Notes: a model not told the origin generated them from the letters alone. Counted from the stretch's first letter, positions 32,275-43,029 are shown. The stretch is 64,000 nucleotides of DNA from Liriodendron chinense (GCA_003013855.2 ML058467.1:163361-227360), one strand, 5' to 3'. Program-made: numbers and translations.

Positions 32275-33075
32275 TCAGGCCGTGCAATTTTTTGCACAAC
32301 AAAAATACAATTCAGGTTGTACAATTTTCTGCACAAATATAGCTATCGGATTAAATCTAAATCTTTGTACAATGGGAAGTACAGAAACAAATCTAAATTT
32401 CTGCACACAGAAAGTAAAGTTCAGATTGCACTTGGTGTACATGAGAAACTACAAAAGCAAACTTCAAAGCTGCATGCACAATTAAGGTTTATATTGTGCA
32501 GTTGTTGGAAGTAAATCCGAAATCTTGCTCGCACGAATAAAGTTCAGATTACACATAGATCAGATTGCACAAAACTCCGATTACACAGAGTTTAGATTTG
32601 CACAGAGTTCAGCTTGTATGAGTTCGAATTGCACAAAAATGCACAAAAATCAGATTGTACAGAATTCAGATTGCACAAAAATTGGATTGCACAAAAATCA
32701 GATTGTGCAGTTGCTGCACATGAGCAATCGTAGAAACCAAAACTGAATATCTGCACAAGCAAACCAAGTTCGGATTGTGGAGTTCTAGCATCAATATAAT
32801 AATTTTCAAAAATCAGATTGTGCAGAATTCAGATTGCAGTGAAATTGGTTTGCACAAAAATCATATTGTGCAGTTGCTGCACATGAGCAATGGTAGAAAC
32901 CAAAACTGAAAATCTGCACAAGCGAACCAAGTTTGGATTGTGGAGTTCTATCATCAATATAATAATTTTTAAAAATCAGATTGTGCAGAATTTAGATTGC
33001 ACAAAAGTTGGTTTGCAGATTGCACAGAAATTTGTTTGCACAAAAATCAGATTGTGCAAAAATCAGATTTTAGAC
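32275..33075. repeat. Short interspersed tandem repeats (cagattgcacaaaaat)
   Basis: Dozens of degenerate copies of a 15-25 bp motif such as 'tcagattgtgcagaattcag' and 'gattgcacaaaaatcag'. Two longer units of ~165 bp (32690-32850 and 32860-33020), including 'catgagcaatcgtagaaacc' and 'ggattgtggagttctagc', are a higher-order duplication. Plus-strand open frames here are repeat artefacts. Confidence 0.85.
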
Positions 33076-33546
33076 CCCTGTGGCGGACCCTACAAATACC
33101 CATTTGGTTAACCACCACTGAGGTTTTGTAGCCCTCATAAGTGAGAGTATAAATGACCTCCTACACCCCTAAAGTGGGTCCCATGTGATCGGTGAACAAC
33201 GCCCAAAATGGGTCCAGCAATAGTTGTGCAGAAACTGTGCAGAAATTCCAAGTACCCATATTGGGCCTTGCACCATAAATTCTAGGCACACTTTCAGCAG
33301 GCCCCACCTTAGGGGTTTTGATGCCCATACATAGGGCTATCAAAATGTCACATCCTCTCGTCCAAAGTGGACCCCATGTGATCGTGAATCAGACCCAAAA
33401 ATGGGCCCAGCCAATTTCTGCACAACATGAAAACTGAAAATCTGTTCTAACTAATTGGGGTCAGCTTCATGAATCCCTTTCCACCATCCTAACTAATTGG
33501 GAACATCAATCATGGTAAGCCTTATACCAACTAATTGGGGTCAGCT
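33076..33546. other. CACTA interior with a short duplication
   Basis: No exon. 'actaattggggtcagcttcatgaatcc' type sequence occurs at ~33450 and ~33528. 'gtgggtcccatgtgatcg' at ~33173 and 'gtggaccccatgtgatcg' at ~33367 also form a diverged repeat. Confidence 0.6.
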
Positions 33547-33677
33547 TCATGAATCCTTTCCCACCATCCCAACAATCATGGTATTCAAAGAGATAACATC
33601 TGGTTGGGACATTTCACCAAACACACGGTGGGCATCCTGGACGTATCTGCATTTGCAGTACATGTTGGCCAAGCTGT
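33547..33677 (-). pseudogene. Captured PPR-protein fragment
   Basis: A minus-strand frame reads LANMYCKCRYVQDAHRVF, then GEMSQPDVISLNTMIVG, before a TGA at 33547-33549. This is the signature of a pentatricopeptide repeat (two successive helices, LxNMYxKCG...DAxxVF followed by xxPDVxSxNTMI), typical of PLS-class organellar RNA-editing factors. Only about one and a third repeats are present. It sits ~75 bp from the MYB exon on the same strand, so the two fragments come from different genes. Confidence 0.82.
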
Positions 33678-33751
33678 TGGAAGGAAGAGAGCAGTTTCGA
33701 GTATGGTCTTGAGTATTCGAGAATGTATAGAATGAATAGGGTTTTTTTCAC

Positions 33752-33890
33752 CTGATCTTCCTTTAAGTTTCTCAGTAATGAGATTCTAGCTCTGAGTACC
33801 ATATTGGGCAACAAGCTCTTTGAGCTCGGCATCTTCAGCTGGCCTCCAACGGCCTCTAGCAGAGAGCTTGGAGTACTGCCGCCTACCTAC
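33752..33890 (-). pseudogene. Captured R2R3-MYB first DNA-binding repeat
   Basis: The minus-strand exon reads RGRWRPAEDAELKELV, AQYGTQS, stop, NLITEKLKGRS, with a GTGAAA donor at 33751 in phase 1. The WRPAED...KELV...QYG...NLI..KL.GRSG pattern is the first MYB repeat of the plant MYB52/54/56/105-like group, and the donor coincides with the usual first intron position after GRSG. The second conserved Trp codon is TAG, so it is dead. The upstream limit is uncertain. Confidence 0.88.
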
Positions 33891-34076
33891 AAAGCACACC
33901 TATCATCAGAAACTTAAGGCAAAAGAAAAAAGAAAAAGAAAAAGAAAAGAGGAGAAGGAAACGACTACATACCTCGCTGGTGGATAGAGATTGTTGGTAG
34001 AGAGTCGATGAAGACAAATCGCCGGTAGAGAGCCGTTGTCAAAAGGATCAACAAAGGAGATCTATTGCCGTTTGGG

Positions 34077-34080
<4 letters not shown>

Positions 34081-34124
<44 letters not shown>
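34081..34124. repeat. GA microsatellite (22 units)
   Basis: Pure GA tract. Confidence 0.95.
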
Positions 34125-34127
<3 letters not shown>

Positions 34128-34209
34128 AGGCAGGGCTGGAATTTGGGGTTTCGGGCGGGGTTGGGATTTGGGGATTTTATTTCTGGCGGGAGTAGGGACG
34201 CGGATTAGC

Positions 34210-34741
34210 TACTGGCAGGTTGGAGTAGCGATTTTAGCTACTTAAGTGATGTCATCATGTTTTGTGGGCTTCAGCATGATGTATGTGTTATATCCAAACC
34301 GTCCATTCGTTGGGAGAAATCATTTCAAGGCATGAATCAAAGAACGAGGCAGATCCAAACCTTAAGTGGACCCCACCACAGAAAACAGTGGGGAAGTGAC
34401 ATCCGCCGTTGAAAACTTCTTAGGGACCGAATAAGTTTTCGATCAAGCTGATATTTGTGTTTTACCTTCCTCCATGTCCGTGTGAACATATAAACAGGTT
34501 GGATCTCGAATAAACATCATGGTGGGCCTAGGAAGTTTTCAATGGTGGATGTCACTGTCCCCACTGTTTTATGTGGTGAGGTCCACTTGAGATTTGGATC
34601 TGCCTCATTCTTTGAGTCATACCCTAAAATGGTCTCTCCAAATGGATGGACGGTGTGAATACAACACATACATCATGCTGAGGCCCACAGAACATGGTGA
34701 CGTCACTTTAGTAGCGAGATTCGCTACTCAACCTGTCAGTA
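34210..34741. mobile_element. Hairpin MITE nested in the CACTA element
   Basis: Terminal inverted repeats of ~70 bp: left 'tactggcaggttggagtagc' and 'gatgtcatcatgttttgtgg', right inverted 'acatggtgacgtcactttag' and 'ctcaacctgtcagta'. Confidence 0.85.
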
Positions 34742-34809
34742 TTTAATCTACGTCCCGGGAGTAGGGTTTTCAGCGATTTGGGTAGGGACATACTGCCACT
34801 ATCCAGGGG

Positions 34810-35625
34810 CTAGTGGTCGGTGCTCTATGGGCCCCACCAAGATATATGTATTTTATCCATGCCGCCCAGCCATTTTTACAGATCATTTTAGTACTTCATC
34901 CATAAAACGAGGCAGTTCTAAATCTCAGGTGGACCACAACAAGGTCAAACAGTAGTGATTTAAATGTCTACCATTAAAAACCACGTCCTAGGGCCCACTG
35001 TAATGTTTACTTCACATCCAACCTATTAATTAGGTCACACTTCACATCCAATATTTTGTGGGCCCCACCATGATGCATGTGTTGTATCCACACCGTCCAT
35101 CCATTTGGAGAGATCATTTTATGGCATGTGCCAAAGAATGAGTCAGATCCAAATTAGGAGTGGACCCCACCACAAAAATTAGTGAAGATTGAACGCCTAC
35201 CATTAAAAACTTCCAAGGGCCATAGAAGTCTTCAGCCAAGCTGATATTTGTGTTTTCCCTTCGTTAATGTTTGTGTTAACTTATGAACAAATTGGATCTC
35301 AAATTAACAATCATGGTGGACCCTAAGAAGGTTTCAGTGGTGGGCGTCACTCTCCCCATTGTTTCCTGTGGTGGGTTCACTCGTGCTTTAGATCTACCTC
35401 ATTCTTTGGTGCATGCTCCAAATTGATCTCCCCAAATGGATGGACGGTGTGGCTACACCACATACATCATGGTGGGGCCCGCAAACACCGTTTCCTATCA
35501 TGTGGTCCACCTGAGATTTGGATCTACCTAATTTTTTGGACCACATCCTAAAATGGGCTAGAAAAATGGATAAACCACATGGATAAACATCAAATCATTA
35601 AGGTGGTCGCAAGGTAAGGGATTAG
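34810..35625. mobile_element. Hairpin MITE pair, one nested in the other
   Basis: The outer left arm 'ggggctagtggtcggtgctc' runs to ~35060. A second complete hairpin (ttttgtgggccccaccatgatg to catggtggggcccgcaaac, 35068-35480) interrupts it. Then right-half core sequence (gtggtccacctgagatttgg) resumes to ~35620. A right end matching the outer left arm is also found at 37260-37410 (gcccataaagcaccgatc, ctagtagctagtcagg), so the outer boundary is ambiguous. Confidence 0.65.
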
Positions 35626-35639
35626 GAAGGTGCATCATT

Positions 35640-36515
35640 GGCTCAAATCGAGCGATCATCAGTAATGCAGACTATTCAATCATCGATCGAGAACTTAATG
35701 AAACGATTTACATTGGTTTGTATAGTTCAATCGTTGATTGGATGTTGCTCAGATGGTCGACAATACTTTGCATCGTCTGATCATTGATTAAGAGGTCAAT
35801 CGGGTAACCATCAGTGATGTGCACTATTCGATCGTCGATCGGGGACTTGTTGAAATGATCTACGATGGTTTTCATCGTTCAATAGAAGATTGGATGTTGA
35901 TTGGATGGTTAACAATACTTTATGTCGTCCGATCGTTGGTTAGGAGGTCGATCGGGCGATCGTCAGTGATGTACACCATTCGATCGTCGATTGGGGACTT
36001 GATGACACGACCTATGGTGGTCTATACCGTTCGATCGTTGATTAGAGGTTGATCAAATGGCTGACATCACTTTGTGTCGTCCGATGATTGATTGGGAGGT
36101 CGATCGAGTGATCATTGGTAATGCACATTGTTCGGTTGTCAATGGAGAACTTAATGAAATGATCTATGTTGGTTCGTACCATTCGATCGTTGAGCGGAGG
36201 TTGATCGAATGGTCGACAACACTTTGTGTCGTCTCATCATTGATTGAGAGGTCGATTGGGCAATTGTCAGTGATGTGCATTGTTCAATCGTTGATCGGGG
36301 TCTTGATGAAGCGATGTACGATGCTTTTTCCCATTCGCTGGAGGATTGGAGGTTGATCGGATGGTCGATAGCACTTTTTGTCGTCCGATCGTTGGTTGGG
36401 AGGTCGATCGGGGTGATCGTCGTTGATGTGCACCATTCGATCATCGATCGAGGACTTGATGACATGATATATGGCGGTTTATATTATTCGATCGTTGATT
36501 GGAGATTGATTGTAT
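35640..36515. repeat. ~152-bp tandem repeat rich in GATCG, six units
   Basis: Anchor 'gacttgatgaaatgatctac' recurs at about 35694, 35845, 35997, 36148, 36302 and 36454. Each unit also contains 'ttcgatcgttgattggagg', 'tggtcgacaatactttgtg' and 'tcgtccgatcgttggtt'. Open frames on both strands follow the period and are artefacts. Confidence 0.9.
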
Positions 36516-36516
36516 G

Positions 36517-37210
36517 ACACATTTCTTGGATTTTCATGAGGTCAGTGAGTCGCAGTGCAATTTTGAACAAAACATTTGGCTCAATTTAGAATTCTGATCT
36601 AGTTACTTTATTCTACTCATTAATATCTTTGATTTGATTGGTCACTCACCTCGATTGGATTTCGAATGAGAAAGATATTGGGTGGACAAAATTGATCATC
36701 AACAATATGATGGGTCATATCTTGCAATCCAACAGTTAGATTTGGGTAAAATTTAGTCTAAACATCTGAAGTCATTTACTCTTCAATGTTGACAGATCAG
36801 ATTGTCCAAAATCTGTCTAGATCTAGACAAATTGATCATGCTCATTTAAATAGTGTTTTGGATGGATCTAATTTGTTTCATGTCAGATTGGGCTGAATTT
36901 CTCAATTTTTTTCAATCTCAAAAAAATAATTTTAAATATTTTTTTTCAAACATTTCAATTTTTTTAAAAAGCTTAATTTTTTTTTTTAAAATCTCAGTCT
37001 TTTTTAAAATCCCAATTGTTTTTTTTTTTTTCCGAACTTTTGAACTTTTTCAAACTTATCATAAAACGTTTTTTTTCAAAATAATCAATTTTATTCAAAC
37101 ATATCAATTTTTTCAAGATGTAATTTTTTTAAATGTTTTTTTTTCCAAATTTCAATTGTTTTTTTTCAAAATCTATTTTTTTTCAAACATTACAAAAAAA
37201 ATTCCAAACT
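36517..37210. repeat. Large internal duplication, copy A
   Basis: The block from 'acatttcttggattttcatg' through 'catgtcagattgggctgaat' and the following T-rich tract is repeated at 37573-38560. The T-rich tract has runs of 'tttttttcaaaatctcaa'. The Phe-rich open frame is low complexity, not a gene. Confidence 0.85.
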
Positions 37211-37572
37211 TTTAAACTTTTTCTTTTCTCACAATCACAATTTTTTAAAATATTTAACACCATTATTGCAATTATAGGAAATTTTGGGCTCATACCATAA
37301 AATAATTTGAAAAAATGTATGGATGGTGTGGATAAAACACATACATCATGGTAGGGCCCATAAAGCACCGATCAGTACTAACTAGTAGCTAGTCAGGGTC
37401 ACTAGCCAATCCATACACTCTACTTTAACCGTGTGAGTACCAAGTTGAAATATTTTATGTATATTATATATCCCGTTCATCTATTCTTAAATATCATTTT
37501 ATGATGCCATACCAAATCTCAAGGCTTAAAATCTAAATCTCAACAACTAAATTAGAGTTTAGGGTCCAATGA
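37211..37572. other. Spacer with MITE right end
   Basis: Contains the MITE end 37260-37410 (cacatacatcatggtagggc) and AT-rich sequence. Confidence 0.55.
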
Positions 37573-38720
37573 CTGCACATTTCTTAGATTTTCATGAGGT
37601 CAGCAAGTCCCAATGCAATTTTGAACAAAACATTTGGATCAATTTAGAATTTTCATCCAGTAATTACTTTATTCTACTCATCAATATCTTCGATTTGACT
37701 AGTCACTACTCACCTTGATCGGATTTCGAATGAGAAAGATATTAGGCGGACAAAATTGATCAACAATATGATGGGTCATATCTTGCAATCCAACAGTTAG
37801 ATTTGACTAAAATTTAATCTAAACGTCTAAAGTCATTTCTATTCAATCTTGACCGATCAGATTGTCCAAAATCTGTCTAGATCTAGACAAACTAATCGTG
37901 CCCATTTAAAGAGTGTTTTGGACGGATCTAATTTGTTTCATGTCAGATTGGGCTGAATTTTGTTCTATAACCTATTCAGCATGTTCCAAATATATTTGAC
38001 CGTTCAGATCAACTTTACGATTACCTGATTATAGAATTTAATCAATCTCATCATTATAAGTTATTCTTGTAATTACACATCATTATACTTAGGCCCTCAT
38101 TTTTTGTAGAAGTGAATTAACTTGTGGGTATGCATAAACCAATATGATAAACTCAATGACTGTAATTTTTTACTTTCAACCATTCAATAAATGTCCACTA
38201 GTAAATTTTGTTCACTCATTTCAAATTTCTTAATTTTTTTCAATCTCGAAAAAATATTTTTAAATATTTTTTTTCAAACATTTCAATTTTGTTAAAAAGC
38301 TCAATTTTTTTTTTCAAAATCTCAATCTTTTTTAAAATCCAAATTGTTTTTTTTTTCCAAACTTATCATAAAACATTTTTTTTCAAATTTATCAATTCTA
38401 TTCAAACATATCAATTTTTTCAAGATGTAATTTTTTAAAATGTTTTTTTTTTTAAATTTCAATTGTTTTTTTCAAAATCCATTTTTTTTTCCAAACATTG
38501 CCAAATAATTTCCAAACTTTTAAACTTTTTCTTTTCTTGAAATCAAAATTTTTTAAAATATTTAATTTTCTTATTCAAAATATTAATTTTTCTGTCAAAA
38601 CCCCAGTGATTTTTTAAATCTCAATTTTTCTCAAATATCGCCCATTTTCTTTTTTCAAAATCCTAGTTTTCTTTATAAAACGTTAGCTATTTTTTTTTTA
38701 AATCATAATTTTTTTAAATG
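37573..38720. repeat. Large internal duplication, copy B
   Basis: Repeats copy A but with ~250 bp of extra sequence (37965-38215) between the 'gggctgaatttt' end and the T-rich tract, and a longer T-rich tail reaching the right subterminal array. Confidence 0.8.
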
Positions 38721-38733
38721 TTGGATTTTCAAG

Positions 38734-39303
38734 AATTCGACGGTTCTAGGCCGTCGACGCTTTAAAGGCGCTATAATTGACGGCTTTAGACCGTCGATGT
38801 TTTTCGCGCGTAAACGAAAATTTTCGAGCGTAAACGAATTTTTTCGCGCACTAATTTCCGGCTGTGCTAATTCGACGGTCCTTAACCGTCGAATTTAATG
38901 CCCTAAATTCGACGTCTTTGGACCGTCGAATTTTTTCGCGTGTTAAATTCGACTGAGATAATTCGACTGTCAGTACCAGTCGAATTTTAGGTCGTAAAAT
39001 CGACGATTCTGGACCGTCGAATTTTTTCACTCGTTAATTCGACTGAGCTAATTCGACTGTCACTAACAGTCGAATTTAAGGTCCTAAATTCGACGTCTTT
39101 GGACCGTCGAATTTTTTCCAGCGTTATTTTCGACTGAGCTAATTCGACTGTCACTAACAGTCGAATTTCAGGTCCTTAATTCGACGGGTCTGGACCGTCG
39201 AATTTTTGCCCGCGTTATATCGACGGTCATGGACCGTCGAATAAATTCGACGGTTCAGGACCGTCGAATGACGGAGTCGAATTTAGCGCTTTTTCACGTA
39301 GTG
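38734..39303. repeat. Right CACTA subterminal palindromic array
   Basis: Repeats of 'taattcgactgtcac' with 'taacagtcgaattt', and 'ttcgacgtctttggaccgtc', then gaccgtcgaa palindromes up to the terminal inverted repeat. A ~65-bp period is visible between 38940 and 39170. Confidence 0.9.
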
Positions 39304-39560
39304 TTGGATAGTTCATGTGATCCACGCTTAGATGACATCCTTGGGCAGAAAATGTATGTAAATATTTGATTTCAAAAAAGTTCCAAATTTCTTAGTTTCC
39401 ACATACACATGGACCCACCTAAGAAGATGTGAAAAGAGAACGATTGATTGGTAAGGGTTACCTAATGTTGTTTGCTTTTTGACACATGCTCATATATGTT
39501 CCTTGGCTGATATTATGAACAAGTGGAGCCGGCGGATAAGACGTGTTTCTCACTTTTTCC
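39304..39560. repeat. Tandem duplication, copy 1 (right portion)
   Basis: TTG target duplication plus 39307-39560, continuous with 27896-28439 once the CACTA element is removed. It ends 'ctcactttttcc', where copy 2 begins. Confidence 0.95.
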
Positions 39561-40359
39561 CCACTAATTGAAAGAGGCACTAACAGGTGTGCTAATTTCT
39601 GAAAACCAATATCAAATCAACTGATCACAAAGTCAATGGGCACTTGCTACAACACTTGTAAAGAGGATACCGGTCCGAATGAGAGCACAAATTCTCCATG
39701 ACCGTGCATGTAGACAACATTTTCAATAACATTTTATTTCTACTTCTTTTTTTATATTGTGGAAATCAATTTTCATGAAAATTTTGAATCAGAGGAATGG
39801 AGAAATTGGAATTTGTAGGGAAGTCAATGATCTAGGTTTGGAATGCACACATAAGCACTGATGCCCATACTTGTCTGCTGTTATTGTATATACACCCTTC
39901 CTTACTCACCCATGTCAGGCTTTAAATGGGCACTCATAGTATACTTATTATGATTTAAATTAAAAGATTAGAAGTGGTACTATAAAGAAATTATCGTCTT
40001 TACAATCTAAACATAGCTAGAATTCTAACTGATTGAACTCAATTATTTTATGAGGATCGACTTAGCCCACACATACTATACATGTGGGGACATAATGGTA
40101 ACTTGGATAGTTCATGTGATCCACGCTTAGATGACATTCTTGGGCAGAAAATGTATGTAAATAGTTGATTTCAAAAAAGTTCCAAATTTCTTAGTTTCCA
40201 CATACACATGGACCCACCTAAGAAGATGTGAAAAGAGAACGATTGATTGGTAAGGGTTACCTAATGTTGTTTGCTTTTTGACACATGCTCATATATGTTC
40301 CTTGGCTGATATTATGAACAAGTGGAGCCGGCGGATAAGACGTGTTTCTCACTTTTTCC
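39561..40359. repeat. Tandem duplication, copy 2, with the CACTA empty site
   Basis: A 799-bp copy of the segment that hosts the CACTA element. By eye, copies 1 and 2 differ by about eight substitutions and one 1-bp indel. 'taacttggatag' at 40099-40110 is the unoccupied target. Confidence 0.95.
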
Positions 40360-40619
40360 TTACCACAATTTTCGGTAATAACACATGTTGCCATCATGCA
40401 CATGGAAAACAGGGTGTATTAGCGTGCCATCATGCACATGGAAAACCATGTGCATTGATGTCCACTGCATGATCACTTTCATGAGCCAACTTGTGTGGTC
40501 AAGTCTCTTAATTATCAATGAGTGGACCCGCCCACTCTACTCCTAATTGTCAATGGATGGTCCAATTAGACACACCATTGAATAGGTTGTAGAGTCAAGA
40601 TAGGTTGCCCATCTGTTTT
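40360..40619. other. Spacer, repeat-related
   Basis: 'gttgccatcatgcacatgga' occurs twice (40388 and 40426) and resembles 26420-26450, so this is a dispersed repeat. No gene. Confidence 0.55.
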
Positions 40620-40835
40620 GGTGAGGCCGGGCCTCCCGGTTGCATCTCCTCTCTTGGGGAGATAAGGGTGGGGGGTCTTCTATGTGGAGGCTAGGCTGGG
40701 GGGTTTATGATAGGTAGGCCTGCACTCTTTTTGTTGGCGGGCCTGCCCGAATGTATAGATTCCATCCTATTAATGAAGAGTAGCTCAGTAAAAAAAAAAA
40801 GAGAGATGTGATTACCTTCTTAAAAAAAAAAAAAA
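40620..40835 (+). mobile_element. Possible 3' end of a LINE-like retroposon
   Basis: A GC-rich tail ending 'attaatgaagagtagctcag' is followed by two oligo-A tracts (40790-40800 and 40821-40834). The A tail after a short 3' untranslated-like stretch suggests a retroposon end, but no reverse transcriptase is present. Confidence 0.35.
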
Positions 40836-40845
40836 GGTGAACAAC

Positions 40846-41190
40846 TGTACCAACAGATAAATCCGATTTTCTAGAGATTTCTTAGCATATACTTTCTCTA
40901 ACTTAGCCATTATATCGGCCGTTGTCTTATCCTTCATGACGTGATAGAGGACATTATCTATCAGGCACAATAGGATTTAGGTTCTGGCCTTCTTGTTGAG
41001 CATTTTTTATGCATCCTCTTTCATAGCCTCAGGTCGCTTCCCAAGAGCTTCTTCAAGCCCTTGCTGAACTAGGAAGGATTCGATATTTACATTTTGATAG
41101 TTCATAGTTATTTTTGTTAGAGAACTTCTCTATGTCGGATCTCATACTCGATACCATGCTCTCGTCTCATTTTCGAATTTTGCTTCACCC
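40846..41190 (-). pseudogene. Copia gag fragment
   Basis: Minus-strand translation in several frames gives MRSDIEKFS, then LCLIDNVLYHVMKD, TTADIMAKLEKVYAKKSLEN and RIYLLVQL, the UBN2-type gag signature of Ty1/copia elements. Frameshifts and stops interrupt it, and it is cut off at ~40846. It belongs to the element whose LTR lies at 41213-41900. Confidence 0.82.
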
Positions 41191-41198
41191 CAACAATA

Positions 41199-41210
41199 GC
41201 TCTGATACCA
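41199..41210 (-). other. Primer-binding site (initiator tRNA-Met)
   Basis: TGGTATCAGAGC on the minus strand, two bases from the LTR end. It is complementary to the 3' end of initiator tRNA-Met, as in most plant copia and many gypsy elements. Confidence 0.92.
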
Positions 41211-41212
41211 CT

Positions 41213-41449
41213 TGTTGGAAAAAAAGAACCATTATGTAGCGGAAGCAAGCCAAACAACGTAGCAAAGAATAGAATCAAACGAACAACACAATGCAATCAC
41301 ACCCACATGCAATTAACCATACAAAAACAATCCGATTTTACATGGAAAAATCTCTCAATGGGTAAAAAACCATGGCACAAAGCAATCTACTATGAATATC
41401 AGAAGATTATAGAGATAACAGCCCACAAGCAAGGAACCTAAGAGAAAAC

Positions 41450-41516
<67 letters not shown>

Positions 41517-41900
41517 AAACTCTCTCCTCACACCCTAATACAATTAGAAAACCTTGAACACCTTAGGATTCCTCCTAATCCCAATTACAACCCCTTTATA
41601 TAGAAAAAAACCTGAATTAGACAGATCTTACACAAAACCACGTAAAACCACAAACACTGTCGGTCTCCAGGTCGGTCACCCGTGCCCATCATCAGTCACC
41701 CGACAGGCTCGGGTCAGGCGCCCGAACTGGATGAAAAACATCTAGAGAGTTTGGCCTTTCAAACTGTAATTTATCGGGCGGGGTCGGGCGCCCGACCCCC
41801 CCTGATTGATCGCTCGAACCCCCCTCTATGGTGAACAGATTGAAGGCTCCTCCAACAATAAAAAGTCCACTAGTCACCAAAAACTAATCTGAAATCAACA
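41213..41900 (-). mobile_element. 5' LTR of a truncated copia element
   Basis: TGTTGG...AATCAACA, adjacent to the primer-binding site on the minus strand, so it is the 5' LTR and the element reads leftward. It contains a CT/CA compound microsatellite (41455-41513). Same family as the solo LTR at 25432-25970. The other LTR is missing. Confidence 0.85.
41455..41513. repeat. Compound (CT)n(CA)n microsatellite
   Basis: About 15 CT units followed by about 14 CA units within the LTR. Confidence 0.95.
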
Positions 41901-41934
41901 GACGCACTTGATATGACACCTATATAGAGGGTCG

Positions 41935-42623
41935 TGGTCGAAACGAAAGCATCATCTCTCCATGAACACTGTAGGCAGACAACATTTTCAATAACAATTT
42001 ATTTTTACTTCTTTTGTCCATGAAATTTTTTATTAAGAAGAATGGAGAAATAGGAATTTCTACGGGAGTCAATGAGCTTGGTTTGGATTGTGTACACGGG
42101 CACCCCTACTCCTAACAGCTAGCACCCATTGCACATGTATCTTTCCTTGCTCACGCCTATGTCCCGTCTTAAATGGGCACCCATGCTCACCATCATGACT
42201 TATTATTTTTATTTTTTAAACCATTACGTACAATATTAGATGTTTTTACAACCTAAACGTGGTTAGGTTTCTAACCGACTGAGGTGATCAATTATGTTGT
42301 GAAGATCTGTTTAGCCCACAAACACTATTACATGTGGTGACATATGTAAGCTTGGACAGCTCATGTGACATCAAGCTATGCCTCATGCGTGTTCCACGTT
42401 TAGATGGCATTTTCCAAAAATAAGGCCTGAAAATTCATCCTTGAGCAGAAAATGTGTGTAAATAGTTGAATATGAAAAATTCAAGGGCTTAGTTTCAACA
42501 ATCACATGGACCTGCCTAAGAAGCTGAGGAAGGTCACCGATTGATTGGTAAGGGTTACCTAATGTTGCTTGCTTTTTGACGTATGCTCGTATGTTCTTTG
42601 GCCGATATTTTGAACAAGTAGGG
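41935..42623. repeat. Older, diverged copy of the ~799-bp duplicated segment
   Basis: 'ccatgaacactgtaggcaga', 'caacattttcaataaca', 'cttaaatgggcaccca', 'tacatgtggtgacat' and 'gattgattggtaagggttac' follow the order seen in 39561-40359, with many substitutions and small insertions. It lacks any CACTA insertion at the homologous point (~42350). Confidence 0.85.
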
Positions 42624-43029
42624 TCCATAATCCTTTGATCCAGTCTGATGATGATAGGGTTGCTCCCAGAATCTCCCAAAATCGAAGTTGCATGTACTTA
42701 AAATCAGCAAATCCTATTCATCAATATTTCTGGAAGAAAAGATGGATTAGAGAGAATGACATCTCTGCACTCTATTTCGTCAATAAGGCTGGCGTTGGGC
42801 CAAGCAAAACCAATATTTTGAATAATCTCAACCCAAAAGCCCTGACCTGTTCAAAATCCAGATGTGAGGCCTACCCGTTGCAAAGCCTAAATGGGCCAAG
42901 GCCAATGTGATGAAAACCTAATGCAATGAAAGCCTAAAACCCTCTCAAGCTGGAGAATAAATATCACATATATATGACCAACTTGAAAATAATATTTTTG
43001 AGATGAAACGAAGGAACCACCTTGGTAAA

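Larger units (their letters stand above)
28440..39303 (-). mobile_element. Pack-type CACTA transposon, 10,864 bp, with captured gene fragments
   Basis: The termini CACTACGTGAAAAAGCGC... and ...GCGCTTTTTCACGTAGTG form a 28-bp perfect inverted repeat, flanked by the 3-bp duplication TTG (28437-28439, 39304-39306). The uninterrupted target sequence (taacttggatag) is preserved at 40099-40110. CACTA ends, a 3-bp duplication and palindromic subterminal repeats define En/Spm-type elements. No transposase is recognised, so it is non-autonomous. The interior carries minus-strand exons of MATE, RPA2, PPR and R2R3-MYB genes, nested MITEs and tandem repeats. Orientation follows the captured exons. Confidence 0.95.
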
